Assembly (NCBI GenBank): GCA_002304925.1
Contig: DBPT01000006.1
Coordinates: 124,001-188,000 of the forward strand
Length of the DNA: 64,000 nucleotides
Origin: Prolixibacteraceae bacterium UBA1413
Lineage (GTDB): Bacteria; Bacteroidota; Bacteroidia; Bacteroidales; Prolixibacteraceae
Direction of reading: 5' to 3'
The number at the start of each line of letters is the position of its first letter. Position 1 is the first letter of the stretch. This document shows positions 32,426 to 41,691 of this stretch, one piece after another. Below the pieces are notes generated by a model that was given only the letters and a program-made list of their open reading frames with translations, was not told the DNA's origin and made no database searches. Made by a program: the position numbers and the translations under genes.

Positions 32426-34288
32426 ATGAAAAAAGCAATTCCTATTTTGATGCTGATGTTGTTGACCCTCCAGGGGATCGGTGCCCCCAGGCAGAGAAAG
32501 GCGGCCACCCTCCTTCAGCCCCGGGTGGAACCCGCATTCTGGTGGACCGGAATGAAAAATCCGGCGCTCCAGTTGATGGTTCATGGCAAAGATATCGCCC
32601 TGACAAGGGTGGTCGTCAACCATCCGGGTGTTCTCCTCAAATCAGTCACTGCCGTGGAAAATCCCAATTACCTCTTTGTCGACCTTGACCTGGGGAAGGC
32701 AACCCCCGGAAAATTTGATATTCTCTTCCAAAAGGAAGGGAAAAACCTGGCCGTGTACAGCTACGAGCTGAAGGAACGGGAAGCAGGATCGGCAGAACGT
32801 CAGGGATTCAACAGCAGCGACGTGATGTATCTGGTGATGCCCGACCGCTTTGCCAACGGGAATCCCGATAATGACGAAGTGGCGGGTATGAAGGAAAAAC
32901 CCAACCGAGCTGACCTGAAGGGACGCCAGGGAGGCGACATACAAGGGCTCAGGGATCACCTCGATTATATTTCCGGAATGGGTTTTACGGCGGTATGGCT
33001 CAATCCGCTTCTGGAGAACGACATGCATGAGGTTTCCTACCATGGTTACGCCACTACTGACTTTTACAAGGTGGATCCCCGCTACGGAAGCAATGAGGAG
33101 TACCGTGCCTTCGCCCTGGAAGCGCGCCGAAAGGGGATTAAACTGATCATGGACATGATCTTCAACCATTGCGGATCAGAACACTGGTGGATGAAAGATA
33201 TGCCCATGGCCGACTGGCTCAATTTTTACCCCGATTATAAGATCACCACCCACATACGGTATGCCAACCAGGATATCCATGCGTCAGACTATGACCGGAA
33301 ACTCTTCTCTGACGGATGGTTTGTCCCCGTGATGCCCGATCTGAACCAACGCAATCCCTATTTGGCCACCTACCTGATCCAGAACAGCATCTGGTGGATT
33401 GAATACGTAGGTCTTTCCGGAATCAGGATGGATACTTACTCCTATCCCGATAAGGAACTGATGGCTGCGTGGAACCGCCGGATCGGAGAAGAATACCCCA
33501 GCTTCAACATCGTGGGAGAGGAGTGGCATATGAACCAGGCCATTCTTTCCTATTGGCAAAAAGGCAAAACCAATTTGGACGGTTACCAAGGCGAGCTGCG
33601 CAGCCTGATGGATTTCCCCTTGCAGAATGCGGTCAGCTCGGCCCTTCGTGACGAAGGTACCGGCGCCCTGATGAATATTTATGAATGCCTGGCCAACGAC
33701 TTTCAATATCCGGAACCTGAAAACCTCGTCGTCTTCCCCGGAAACCACGATATGCCCCGTTTCTTTGTCCAGGTAAACAAAGACGTTGATCTGGTTAAAA
33801 TGGGAATAGGCCTGTTTCTGACCATCCGGGGGATTCCCCAACTCTACTACGGGGACGAAGTGCTTGTCAGCCATGACAGCACCCGCGACCATGACAGCCA
33901 GTTCCGCAAATGTTTCCCGGGCGGCTGGGCCGGTGACCCGGTCAGCGGATTTACCGGAAAAGGACTTACTTCACAGGAAAAAGAGGTCCAGGATTTCATC
34001 CGGAAAATCGCCCTTTGGCGAAAAGACAAAAAGGTCATCCATACCGGGAAATTGATGCACTTCGTTCCCTTCGACGGTTTCTATCTCTTTTTCCGTTACA
34101 ATGACAAGGAAAAAGTAATGGTGGTACTTAACAAAAATAACGGAGAAGCCGTTCTGAAAACAGACCGTTTGTCGGAAATGCTCACCGGATGCTCAGGGGC
34201 TTCGGAAATCATTACCGGCAAAACCTATTCCGCCCTTTCCGAATTGACACTTCCGGGCAAATCAATCTCCGTCTTTGAACTCCACTGA
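32426..34288 (+). CDS. susA: Periplasmic GH13 neopullulanase/cyclomaltodextrinase, SusA-like
   Basis: It has 620 residues with a signal peptide (about 1-20, ending GIGA). An N-terminal cyclomaltodextrinase-type sandwich (about 25-115) precedes the GH13 barrel. Catalytic residues are Asp336 (IRMDTY), Glu365 (IVGEEW) and Asp442 (GNHDMP). The C-terminal beta domain ends VFELH. It would cut imported maltodextrins in the periplasm, like SusA of B. thetaiotaomicron; the symbol is by analogy. I use the ATG at 32426, not the in-frame 32375 ATG inside the transporter gene, because only it begins a signal peptide. Confidence 0.93.
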   Translation: MKKAIPILMLMLLTLQGIGAPRQRKAATLLQPRVEPAFWWTGMKNPALQLMVHGKDIALTRVVVNHPGVLLKSVTAVENPNYLFVDLDLGKATPGKFDILFQKEGKNLAVYSYELKEREAGSAERQGFNSSDVMYLVMPDRFANGNPDNDEVAGMKEKPNRADLKGRQGGDIQGLRDHLDYISGMGFTAVWLNPLLENDMHEVSYHGYATTDFYKVDPRYGSNEEYRAFALEARRKGIKLIMDMIFNHCGSEHWWMKDMPMADWLNFYPDYKITTHIRYANQDIHASDYDRKLFSDGWFVPVMPDLNQRNPYLATYLIQNSIWWIEYVGLSGIRMDTYSYPDKELMAAWNRRIGEEYPSFNIVGEEWHMNQAILSYWQKGKTNLDGYQGELRSLMDFPLQNAVSSALRDEGTGALMNIYECLANDFQYPEPENLVVFPGNHDMPRFFVQVNKDVDLVKMGIGLFLTIRGIPQLYYGDEVLVSHDSTRDHDSQFRKCFPGGWAGDPVSGFTGKGLTSQEKEVQDFIRKIALWRKDKKVIHTGKLMHFVPFDGFYLFFRYNDKEKVMVVLNKNNGEAVLKTDRLSEMLTGCSGASEIITGKTYSALSELTLPGKSISVFELH

Positions 34289-34377
34289 AGCAGCAATAAT
34301 GATGTAACATACCTTCAGGGTAATTCGTATAAGGTTAATTTAATATTTGATTAGAAGGAATTTTAAAAAAAAATGCT

Positions 34378-35220
34378 ATGAAAAAGTTAATCACCTTGAT
34401 TTTGATGATGGGTTTCCTGGGATCATTTGCACAAGAACCCATTGAAGTAAAAATAGAAGAGCGGCCTTCCTCACAGGGGGTAGTGCCAGCCTTTGAGGTC
34501 GTAGTTCCCCAGGCCACCGAGAAGGATGCCATCGACCTGTGGAAAAAAACCATCATGCCGAGAGGTTTGCTCAAGAAGAATCCCAAAATGGAAAAAGTAA
34601 AGGACGAATGGATCGTCAGGGATCTGGTAATCAGCGATATTACCACCATGCCGGTGAATGTCTATACCCAGGTATCCACCTTCCCCGGGAACATTTATGT
34701 AAGGGTATTCCTGCAGAGTGAAGGAGGCTTTATTGGTTCCAGAGGATCTGCCCAGAATACCGTTGACGCAGCTTCACAATTTGTGAGAAACTACGCGGTC
34801 GACCTTTACAAACTAGCCGTGGAAAAGGAGCTGAAGCAGGAGGAAAACAAACTGAAGGCAGCGGAAAACGATTTGAAAAAAATGCAAAGAAAAAACAAGA
34901 GTTTCAACAAAAAGGTGAATGACGCACAGAAAGAGCAGAGTACACTGAGTGAAGAGGTCAGGCAGAAGGAAGAGTTCCTTCGTAACAGTGCGGAAACCAT
35001 TGAATTGGAACCGGGAGACGGCAAAAAGACGCAGAAGGAAATTCTGGAAAAAGAGCTTAAAAGCTCGGAAAAGGAGTTAAAGAAGGCGAAAAAAGCGCAG
35101 TCAAAATATGAACGCAAGATCAGTAAAATTAAACGGCAGGAGAGGGAAAAGGAGGATGAGATCAGCAAACAGAAGGACAAGGTAAAAGAAGTTGAGACTA
35201 AGCTGAAAAACATCCGTTAA
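34378..35220 (+). CDS. Exported coiled-coil protein of unknown function
   Basis: The protein has 280 residues and a signal peptide (MKKLITLILMMGFLGSFAQ). Residues about 20-135 are a globular region (FEVVVPQATEKDAIDLWKK, NVYTQVSTFPGNIYVRVFLQSEGGF). From about 140 to the end it is a charged, lysine/glutamate-rich coiled coil with heptad pattern. I do not recognise a named family. It follows the starch arm by about 90 bp and ends at a strong shared terminator. The start is clear. Its function is unknown; a scaffold or envelope-attached role is possible. Confidence 0.75.
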   Translation: MKKLITLILMMGFLGSFAQEPIEVKIEERPSSQGVVPAFEVVVPQATEKDAIDLWKKTIMPRGLLKKNPKMEKVKDEWIVRDLVISDITTMPVNVYTQVSTFPGNIYVRVFLQSEGGFIGSRGSAQNTVDAASQFVRNYAVDLYKLAVEKELKQEENKLKAAENDLKKMQRKNKSFNKKVNDAQKEQSTLSEEVRQKEEFLRNSAETIELEPGDGKKTQKEILEKELKSSEKELKKAKKAQSKYERKISKIKRQEREKEDEISKQKDKVKEVETKLKNIR

Positions 35221-35232
35221 ACTCTCCGATAA

Positions 35233-35270
35233 GGAAAAAAAAGGGCTTCGCGACTTGCGAAGCCCTTTTT
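35233..35270. terminator. Bidirectional intrinsic terminator
   Basis: GGGCTTCGC (35243-35251), loop GACTT, GCGAAGCCC (35257-35265), followed by T5 and preceded by an A-run (35235-35242). It serves both the coiled-coil gene and the convergent GH51 gene. Confidence 0.9.
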
Positions 35271-35272
35271 CG

Positions 35273-36817
35273 TTATTCCATCTCAAGGGTTACCACCGAT
35301 TTTGACGGCAGGGTAACTTCCAGCACATTTGGTGACGTCAGTTTATAATTTTTAAAAGTGACCGGTTTAACAACAGCGGGTTTGTTAAAGGCATTGAAGG
35401 AGTTGAAAGCCGGGGCGGTCAACAGGGTTCCTCCGTTTACCTTCACCCCCTGTTTTCCGTAGAATTCAACGGTAATTTTCATTTCCCGGGCCGGATCGAT
35501 GTTGCTGAGTGAGACATGGATTTTCCCGGATTCATCGCGTGACACGGTCTGGCTGATGGCTGGCAGGGCATTGTTACCGTACACATATTTTTCGGTAAAC
35601 AGATTAGCCGGTAAAAGGGTTGCTCCGCCATGCACTTTGTACATGTTGAACACATGGTAAGTCGGCGTCAAGACCATCTGATCCCCTTCGGTGAGGATCA
35701 TGGATTGCAAGACATTGACCATCTGGGCGATATTGGCCATTTTCACGCGGTCGGCATGCCGGTTGAAAATATCCAGGGTTGTGGAAGCGATGAGGGCGTC
35801 GCGCATGGAATTCTGCTGGAAGAGAAATCCGGGGTTGGTTCCCGGCTCCACGTCAGTCCAGATACCCCATTCATCCACAAACATGCCCACCCTTTTTCTC
35901 GGGTCATACTCGTCCATGACAACGCTGTGCTTGCTGACCACTTCCTCCATCCGGAGTCCTTGTCGGAGCCCGTTGAAGTATCGGTCTTCGCCGAATCCGG
36001 TGGCGGCCGACTTGTTGCCCCATCCTTCTCCGGCGATGGTATAGTAATGGACCGAGAGGGCGTTCATATTCCGGGCGCCTCTCTCCATCAGCACTTTCGT
36101 CCAGTTATAATCTTCGCCGTTGGCTCCGCATCCCACGCGCACCATCCTGTCCCCGGCATATTCCCAGGCATAACTCGAGAACTGCCTCATCTTGTCAACA
36201 TAGAATTCAGGGGTCATTTGTCCGCCGCAACCCCAGCTTTCATTGCCCACCCCCAGGAATCTCACCTTCCAGGGTTTTTCACGGCCGTTCTGGCGGCGCA
36301 GGTTGGCCATTTCCACATCGTCGTCAGAGATCATGTATTCAATCCAGTCCACCATCTCTTCGACGGTTCCGCTGCCCACATTGGCGGAGATATAGGCATC
36401 ACACCCCAGCATTTCACAAAGATTGAGAAACTCGTGGGTTCCAAAACTGTTGTCTTCAACGGTGCCACCCCAGAAGACATTTTTTATTTTCGGACGTTTC
36501 TCTTTCGGACCAATGCCGTCTTTCCAATGGTAGGTATCGGCAAAGCATCCCCCCGGCCAACGCAAAACCGGAATTTCCAAAGCTTTCAAAGCTTCCAGGA
36601 CATCCTTGCGATATCCATCGACGTTGGGAATGGGAGAACCTGGGCCTACCCAGATGCCGTCGTAGATACATCTGCCCAGATGTTCCGCAAAGTGGCCATA
36701 AATGTATTTGCTGATCTGCGGGCCATCCTCCGCAGCATTCACGGTGAGCCGGTTCTGGGCGTTTGAGGTCACCAGCACGATAACTGCCAGTACAAAGGTC
36801 AGAAAAAGTCGTTTCAT
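35273..36817 (-). CDS. Alpha-L-arabinofuranosidase, GH51
   Basis: This 514-residue exported glycosidase has a signal peptide about 1-20. It releases arabinose side chains from arabinan, arabinoxylan or xyloglucan. The (beta/alpha)8 barrel carries the acid/base Glu193 in GVGNESWG and the nucleophile Glu316 in FVDEWG, with the C-terminal beta-sandwich after about residue 390. The sequences RWPGGCFADTYHWKDGIGP and NALSVHYYT are family hallmarks. It is the last gene of a minus-strand group with GH9 and a TIM-like protein, ending at a bidirectional terminator. Confidence 0.95.
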   Translation of the reverse strand: MKRLFLTFVLAVIVLVTSNAQNRLTVNAAEDGPQISKYIYGHFAEHLGRCIYDGIWVGPGSPIPNVDGYRKDVLEALKALEIPVLRWPGGCFADTYHWKDGIGPKEKRPKIKNVFWGGTVEDNSFGTHEFLNLCEMLGCDAYISANVGSGTVEEMVDWIEYMISDDDVEMANLRRQNGREKPWKVRFLGVGNESWGCGGQMTPEFYVDKMRQFSSYAWEYAGDRMVRVGCGANGEDYNWTKVLMERGARNMNALSVHYYTIAGEGWGNKSAATGFGEDRYFNGLRQGLRMEEVVSKHSVVMDEYDPRKRVGMFVDEWGIWTDVEPGTNPGFLFQQNSMRDALIASTTLDIFNRHADRVKMANIAQMVNVLQSMILTEGDQMVLTPTYHVFNMYKVHGGATLLPANLFTEKYVYGNNALPAISQTVSRDESGKIHVSLSNIDPAREMKITVEFYGKQGVKVNGGTLLTAPAFNSFNAFNKPAVVKPVTFKNYKLTSPNVLEVTLPSKSVVTLEME

Positions 36818-36880
36818 AGTTGTTTTAATTATTTTGTGATTGTCGCGTAAATATAAAAGTATTTTTTACAATTCCCGAAT

Positions 36881-38758
36881 TCACTCCTTTCCTCTGAGTA
36901 CCTTGAAAGAGTGTGGTTTGAGTTCCAGGCTGAAAACATGTTCTGTAATCATCGCCCGGGGTTGCCGTTGCGGGATTTGCCTTTTGACTGCCGTAAAAGT
37001 CTCTCCTGTTTCGAGGTCCTGCAATTCCCTGAAGGGTTCTGCTGTGACAATCTTTACCCGGATGACACTGTCGGCAAAGGATTCTGCGATGAATGCATCA
37101 TTGTCATACAAAAAGAGGCTGGCGTAACCCGGACCTTCAAGGCGGGCCTCCAAATGAGAGGTAAGGGTCTGACGGATACGGTTCAGCACCGGTTCCGGAT
37201 AAAAACAGAGATCTGTAAAGTTGTCGGGGATGGTCAGAACATAAAGTTTGCCGGTGCTGTAACCTGCAAAGTGGAGAACAGGCCATCCGTTGGTGTCATC
37301 CAGGGCGGAAATCTCCTCCCAGGAGTCATTGGTAAGGTAAGTAACCTGGGGGATCAGAATTTGCCGCGTACTTTCCAGGGGGGGGCCCCATCCGGCCACG
37401 AACTGGCTAACAAGTGCCTTACGGTCGGTACAGCGAATTTCGGCGATATCTCCCAGTCCCCGATCCTGCAATGCCCTGAGCAGTCCGGTCGTTACCACTG
37501 CCGTTCCTCCCTCCTGAAGCTGTCTTTTGATTTTTCCGACGAGGGAAGGGTCGGCCGCCGAGGCTTCGGTAAGCAGGATTACCTTTTCTCCGGCGGGGAA
37601 TTCCGGCACCAGGTCGATGGGGATGCCCGCCATTCCGAGGAAATTGGGCAGGAAGTCCTCGCCGGTGGAATGAAAGGGTTTATAGCATTTCAGTCCGGAG
37701 GGATTGCCAAGGGCGCCGAGGAACCGGTCGACCTTTTCAAAGGTCCAGCCTGCCGCACGGGCCAGGGTGGCGGGCACAACGGGAGCTTTTCCGGGCAGGG
37801 TTACCGGTTTCATCATAACAGCATAGTCGAAGCTGGTTCCGCTGCCCTGCCAGGGAGCCCTGAGGTTTTCACGGATCGGATACTGCAGCTGGCGAATATC
37901 GAAAAGGGTGATTTCCGGCGCTTTTGCAAAGAGGGTAAGCCACAGTTGTTCCGCATACCGGTCCAGATAACGCATCCCCCCGGTATCGACCCATCCGCCC
38001 CCGTTCCCTCCCGGCTTCAGATTCTCAAAATACCTGAAAATGTTATACCCCAGATAAGCCTGTAGGTGCTGGGAGGAAGAAGGGTCGCGGGTTTCGGTTC
38101 CGGTATAGATGCCGTCGAACATCGCCGGCTGCGCCTCCAGGTTAAAACCGAGACCCTGAAAATGGTCGTACCAGTTGGGGTATTTGATCACTACTTTGAT
38201 GTCAGGATTTACCCTTTTGGCAGGGGCGATCACCAGGTCACGGGCGGCTTCTTCCATCAATTTCAGGCGGTATTGCGTCCAGCTCTGCTCCCCCTTGGCC
38301 GCGATACAGAGATCGCATTTGCAGCTGGTGAAGAAAAAGTCATCGAGGATCAGCTCGTCGAAATTGCGGGCGGTATATTCAACGATCTCCCTCACCTTGG
38401 CCCGGTGTTCCGGGTTGGTATAGCAAAAGGTTTCAAACCGGTTGCCTTCGTCAATGGTAAGGGTGATGCCTCCGGCAGTTTCCACACCCCGGGCTTTGAA
38501 AAAGGCTTTTGCCTTGTCAAGGGTTTCCTGGTCGACGATCACCAGGTCGCGGTGGGTCTCCAGGTAAATTTTATCCACTGCCACCTGGTTCGACACGTCA
38601 TCCCACACCCTGGCAAGCCATTCTTCGTCGCCCATTTTTTGGGTCTCAAAGGAGCGTGAATAGACTGCTACCCTGAAATTCCTGTAGTTTCCGGCGGCAG
38701 CCCGGTGCCCCAGAAGGGCCACCAGAAGCAATGCCGCCAGATAAATCCGGCATCTCAT
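36881..38758 (-). CDS. Exported probable TIM-barrel protein of unknown activity in the hemicellulose cluster
   Basis: It has 625 residues with a signal peptide (about 1-22). No named family is recognised with confidence. The N-terminal half looks like a glycoside-hydrolase-type (beta/alpha) barrel: VAVYSRSFE, then FDELILDDFFFTSCKC with two aspartates (139-140) and three cysteines (146, 148, 151), then NPDIKVVIKYPNWYDHFQGLGF and MFDGIYTGTETRD. The second half has a Rossmann-like segment (KVILLTEASAADPSLVGKIKRQLQEGGTAVVTTG) like the trimerisation-type domain of GH42/GHL proteins, then a C-terminal sandwich. The gene lies 14 bp after GH9 and 63 bp before GH51, in operon layout. It is probably a new or little-studied glycosidase type. 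Confidence 0.75.
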   Translation of the reverse strand: MRCRIYLAALLLVALLGHRAAAGNYRNFRVAVYSRSFETQKMGDEEWLARVWDDVSNQVAVDKIYLETHRDLVIVDQETLDKAKAFFKARGVETAGGITLTIDEGNRFETFCYTNPEHRAKVREIVEYTARNFDELILDDFFFTSCKCDLCIAAKGEQSWTQYRLKLMEEAARDLVIAPAKRVNPDIKVVIKYPNWYDHFQGLGFNLEAQPAMFDGIYTGTETRDPSSSQHLQAYLGYNIFRYFENLKPGGNGGGWVDTGGMRYLDRYAEQLWLTLFAKAPEITLFDIRQLQYPIRENLRAPWQGSGTSFDYAVMMKPVTLPGKAPVVPATLARAAGWTFEKVDRFLGALGNPSGLKCYKPFHSTGEDFLPNFLGMAGIPIDLVPEFPAGEKVILLTEASAADPSLVGKIKRQLQEGGTAVVTTGLLRALQDRGLGDIAEIRCTDRKALVSQFVAGWGPPLESTRQILIPQVTYLTNDSWEEISALDDTNGWPVLHFAGYSTGKLYVLTIPDNFTDLCFYPEPVLNRIRQTLTSHLEARLEGPGYASLFLYDNDAFIAESFADSVIRVKIVTAEPFRELQDLETGETFTAVKRQIPQRQPRAMITEHVFSLELKPHSFKVLRGKE

Positions 38759-38772
38759 ATGTCAAAAGTAAT

Positions 38773-40419
38773 TTAAGGCTGAGAGAACCAGGCCAGGGCG
38801 AATACCAGGGGCGCCTGCCAGTTGATGCAGATCTCATTATGGGAGTAGCTCTCTTCGAGGTCTACCCAGTCGGTGGCTTTATGGCCTCCGCCCACGAGGT
38901 ATCCCGGCCATGGGGCTTCCACGGAGTCGGCGCCTGACCGCCGGTCATGGGGTTTCATCGGGGGATTGATGCCGATGCCGGTCACAAAGGAGCGGTTGTA
39001 GTGGTTTCGGCCGAAGAGATGACCCACCGCATCAAGGGCCGTATTCACAAATTTCGGGTCGGGTTGCAGCTGGTTGGCCACAAAGAGGTTGACGGTCTGG
39101 CGGGCCACCGTGCCGTTGCATCCCCAGTAGTAGCGGCCTCCCAGGGGACGGCGGTAAACGTCACTCTGCGCCTTGGCCACCAGTTCCTCAGCCACGGCCA
39201 GGCAATTCTTTACCAGCGCTTCCTGAACGGCAGGATCCTTGCCTTCCCTGTTAGAGAGCAGGTAAGAAAACATACCCAGGTTCCCCTTATTACCCCAGTC
39301 CCAGTTTTCGTCAATACGGAATCCGCGGTCAGCGGCCCGCTTTTCGAAATCGGCCAGGAATTCCGGTTCTCCAGTAGTTTCCCACATCTCGGCAGCCGCC
39401 CAAAGACGACCGTCGGAATCTCGGGTCTGGTATCCTCCGGTTTTAAAGTCACCTTGCTTAAAGCCCTTTTCTTCAGGATTTTTCTTCATGAAGGCATAAC
39501 TCACCCTGGCGGCGTCGAGGCATGTTGCGGCATAATCGGCATCATAAGGCTTGAAAATCCTGGCGGCCTGGGCCATCATGGCCACGAAGTCGGCCGTGGC
39601 GGCAGAACTCCACTCGGTGAAATAGCGCTTTGCACTGTCCTGGTCGGCCATGATAAAAGAGGAGAACTCCACCCGGGTCAGCTTGTGGGATACCCTTCCC
39701 GAACCATCGGCGTATTGCATCTTCAGCAGCCAGTCAGTCTCCCATTTTATCTCCTTCAGGAATTCAGGAAAACCGGGGGCTGTTTCCGGCAGGTTCAGGG
39801 AGATCTTCTCAAGCTGCGGTTGAAAATGTTCCCATGCCAGGAAAAGGACTCCCACGGTCACCCCGGCATTGACCACATACTTCCCGTAGTCGCCCGCATC
39901 ATGCCATCCTCCGGTACCGTCGCGCCGGCTGCCTGCCTTTCCCAGGTAATCTTCATACCCGTCATTCAGATGACAGGCTGCCTGGTGGTAGTGATTCCCC
40001 TGGTGTTCGCCATCCACCTCCATGCCACAGCGCCAGAGGTAAAATCCCCGCATTGCGGTTACATAAGCATCGTTATAAACTTTCTCCCCTACAGGGAAAT
40101 CGATGGACCTCCCCACACCGGGAACCTCGAGATAATAGGTGCCGGGGGTGGTCACCCCGCTGAAGTCGGCATTCCACACCTCCCCACCGATATCTTCCTG
40201 GGCAACGGGACCGGTAACGGAGTCTTTGAAAACCACTTTTCCTGAAGCAGCTTCCCGAACCACAAATTCGGAACAGGGGGATGTAATGGTTGCTTCCTTG
40301 ACGCTCTCAGGCAAAAAACCGAGAGAATTGAGTTTCACGGCCTCAACAATTTCAGCCGAGGGTTTCGGTGTGCAGTTCCACAATCCGAAAAGAAACAGGA
40401 TAAGAAAGATTTTTTTCAT
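38773..40419 (-). CDS. GH9 endoglucanase lipoprotein
   Basis: It has 548 residues with a lipobox GLWNC (Cys16), an N-terminal cellulase Ig-like domain (about 25-108, LNSLGFLPESVKEA) and an (alpha/alpha)6 GH9 barrel. The catalytic base region GGWHDAGDYGKYV has Asp174 and Asp177. The catalytic acid is Glu529 in YSHNEICINWQAP, and HDRRSG is the third hallmark. It likely cuts beta-1,4-glucan backbones (cellulose, xyloglucan or mixed-linkage glucan) at the periplasmic or surface side. It is in line with the TIM-like and GH51 genes, and the GH31 remnant is 56 bp upstream. Confidence 0.95.
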   Translation of the reverse strand: MKKIFLILFLFGLWNCTPKPSAEIVEAVKLNSLGFLPESVKEATITSPCSEFVVREAASGKVVFKDSVTGPVAQEDIGGEVWNADFSGVTTPGTYYLEVPGVGRSIDFPVGEKVYNDAYVTAMRGFYLWRCGMEVDGEHQGNHYHQAACHLNDGYEDYLGKAGSRRDGTGGWHDAGDYGKYVVNAGVTVGVLFLAWEHFQPQLEKISLNLPETAPGFPEFLKEIKWETDWLLKMQYADGSGRVSHKLTRVEFSSFIMADQDSAKRYFTEWSSAATADFVAMMAQAARIFKPYDADYAATCLDAARVSYAFMKKNPEEKGFKQGDFKTGGYQTRDSDGRLWAAAEMWETTGEPEFLADFEKRAADRGFRIDENWDWGNKGNLGMFSYLLSNREGKDPAVQEALVKNCLAVAEELVAKAQSDVYRRPLGGRYYWGCNGTVARQTVNLFVANQLQPDPKFVNTALDAVGHLFGRNHYNRSFVTGIGINPPMKPHDRRSGADSVEAPWPGYLVGGGHKATDWVDLEESYSHNEICINWQAPLVFALAWFSQP

Positions 40420-40475
40420 GGTGATATTTATTTAGCAGGTGAATAAAAATGACAATGTAAACATGACCGGAATGG

Positions 40476-41468
40476 TCACCTGATGCGGCTAGCAGCGGGG
40501 ATAACCCTCCATCGGATCTTTCCCCGGCAGGGATCGTCAGAAAGGCGGAATTTCCCACCGCTGCGCCGGAGGGTCAACGGTACCAGCAGGTCATCGGAGG
40601 GGATGCAGAAGAGCCCGTACCCATTGCTGCTGAGGTAAAAGGGAATGGGTTTGTGCATGGTCTCGTTCATTACCCCGTTGGCATCGTCACCCCCCAGTAC
40701 CACCGTCTGCCCTCTTTTGTTCAAAGCCTTTAAATGTTCTCCCATCCCGTAGATCTTTTCTCCGGGAGAGAGGGAAAAGACAGCGGCTACGCTCCGGAAG
40801 TAGTCCGACGAACGCCTGACAAAGCCGAAGGGCAATACCGAAGTATAGGTAACATTGTTATCGGAGAGGTGGTTGGTTTTGGAAATCAGTTTTCCGTCGG
40901 GTTTGTAAAATTCAACACGCCAGGGTTTTTTGCGGATGACCACCGACCCGCCGGCATTGGGGAAACGATGTCTCCCCTCCAGTGCGGAATAACGCCAGGA
41001 GGTATCTCTGCCGGGAACACCCTGTGCCAACATCAGGGATTCCTCCCCCGAATCAACAACAGTTCCCGTCATCACCCGCAGCCTGACCGGACGGGGGGTG
41101 ACAAACTCCACGGAAAAGGGAAGCACGGGTTGCACTTCATTCTCCCCCCCGGGGAATTCATTTCCTTCCGCCTCCCGCACAAAGGCCAGCATATTGTTGA
41201 TTGCCTGGCGGGTCTTGTAAACCCCCCGCTGCCACCGGAGCATCCCCCTACCCGTCGCCGGGTCGAAAGAGACCAGTTCATCGGCCAGAAAAGAGGTATT
41301 GGCAAAATTCCGGAAATCCTCGCTCAAATCGATGGGCTCATTGAGCAAAGCCTGCCGCCGGTCACCCGAAGCAAGCGGCAGCTGCCCGAAAACCGGCATC
41401 TGGGAAAAACATAAAAATGCACATCCCAGGGCCTTAAAAACGAATGGGGAAAAAGTCGGACGTTTCAT
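40476..41468 (-). CDS. Truncated GH31-type N-terminal domain, probable gene remnant
   Basis: It has 330 residues with a signal peptide (about 1-29). Residues about 80-285 match the N-terminal galactose-mutarotase-like sandwich of GH31 alpha-xylosidases/alpha-glucosidases: EKIYGMGEHLKALNKRGQ, ETMHKPIPFYLSSNGYGLF. In complete family members this is followed by a catalytic barrel of more than 350 residues. Here the frame ends 45 residues later with RGKIRWRVIPAASRIR, and only 56 bp separate it from GH9, so the barrel is absent, not merely frameshifted. It is either a decayed gene or a retained binding domain. It lies at the head of the cluster. Confidence 0.65.
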   Translation of the reverse strand: MKRPTFSPFVFKALGCAFLCFSQMPVFGQLPLASGDRRQALLNEPIDLSEDFRNFANTSFLADELVSFDPATGRGMLRWQRGVYKTRQAINNMLAFVREAEGNEFPGGENEVQPVLPFSVEFVTPRPVRLRVMTGTVVDSGEESLMLAQGVPGRDTSWRYSALEGRHRFPNAGGSVVIRKKPWRVEFYKPDGKLISKTNHLSDNNVTYTSVLPFGFVRRSSDYFRSVAAVFSLSPGEKIYGMGEHLKALNKRGQTVVLGGDDANGVMNETMHKPIPFYLSSNGYGLFCIPSDDLLVPLTLRRSGGKFRLSDDPCRGKIRWRVIPAASRIR

Positions 41469-41691
41469 AATTTCCCGAATTTGATTTGCCGGTTTAAATT
41501 GTCTCTTTTACAGTTTGGTAAAGTTAGCACAGGTGAATGGTTTGACCAAATTTTTGTCAGGAAAAACAATACCAATAAGGGATTTGGGAGGGCAGTTTCC
41601 GGTTAGGGGAATCAGATGGGCACCTATATTTGTTTTCCGCTCTTCAGAATGGGATGGGTCGGGATTTTCCGGGCAGCGACGGCTGCCGGGA

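Noticed and set aside
36911..38065. A 384-codon plus-strand frame antisense to the unknown TIM-like protein
   Set aside because: The minus-strand frame has a signal peptide, operon spacing and barrel-like motifs; the plus-strand frame has none.
41625..41632. A TATATTTG (-7 like) element on the plus strand before the comM gene end
   Set aside because: It would drive transcription antisense into comM and no gene or -33 element goes with it; probably chance in a 220-bp spacer.
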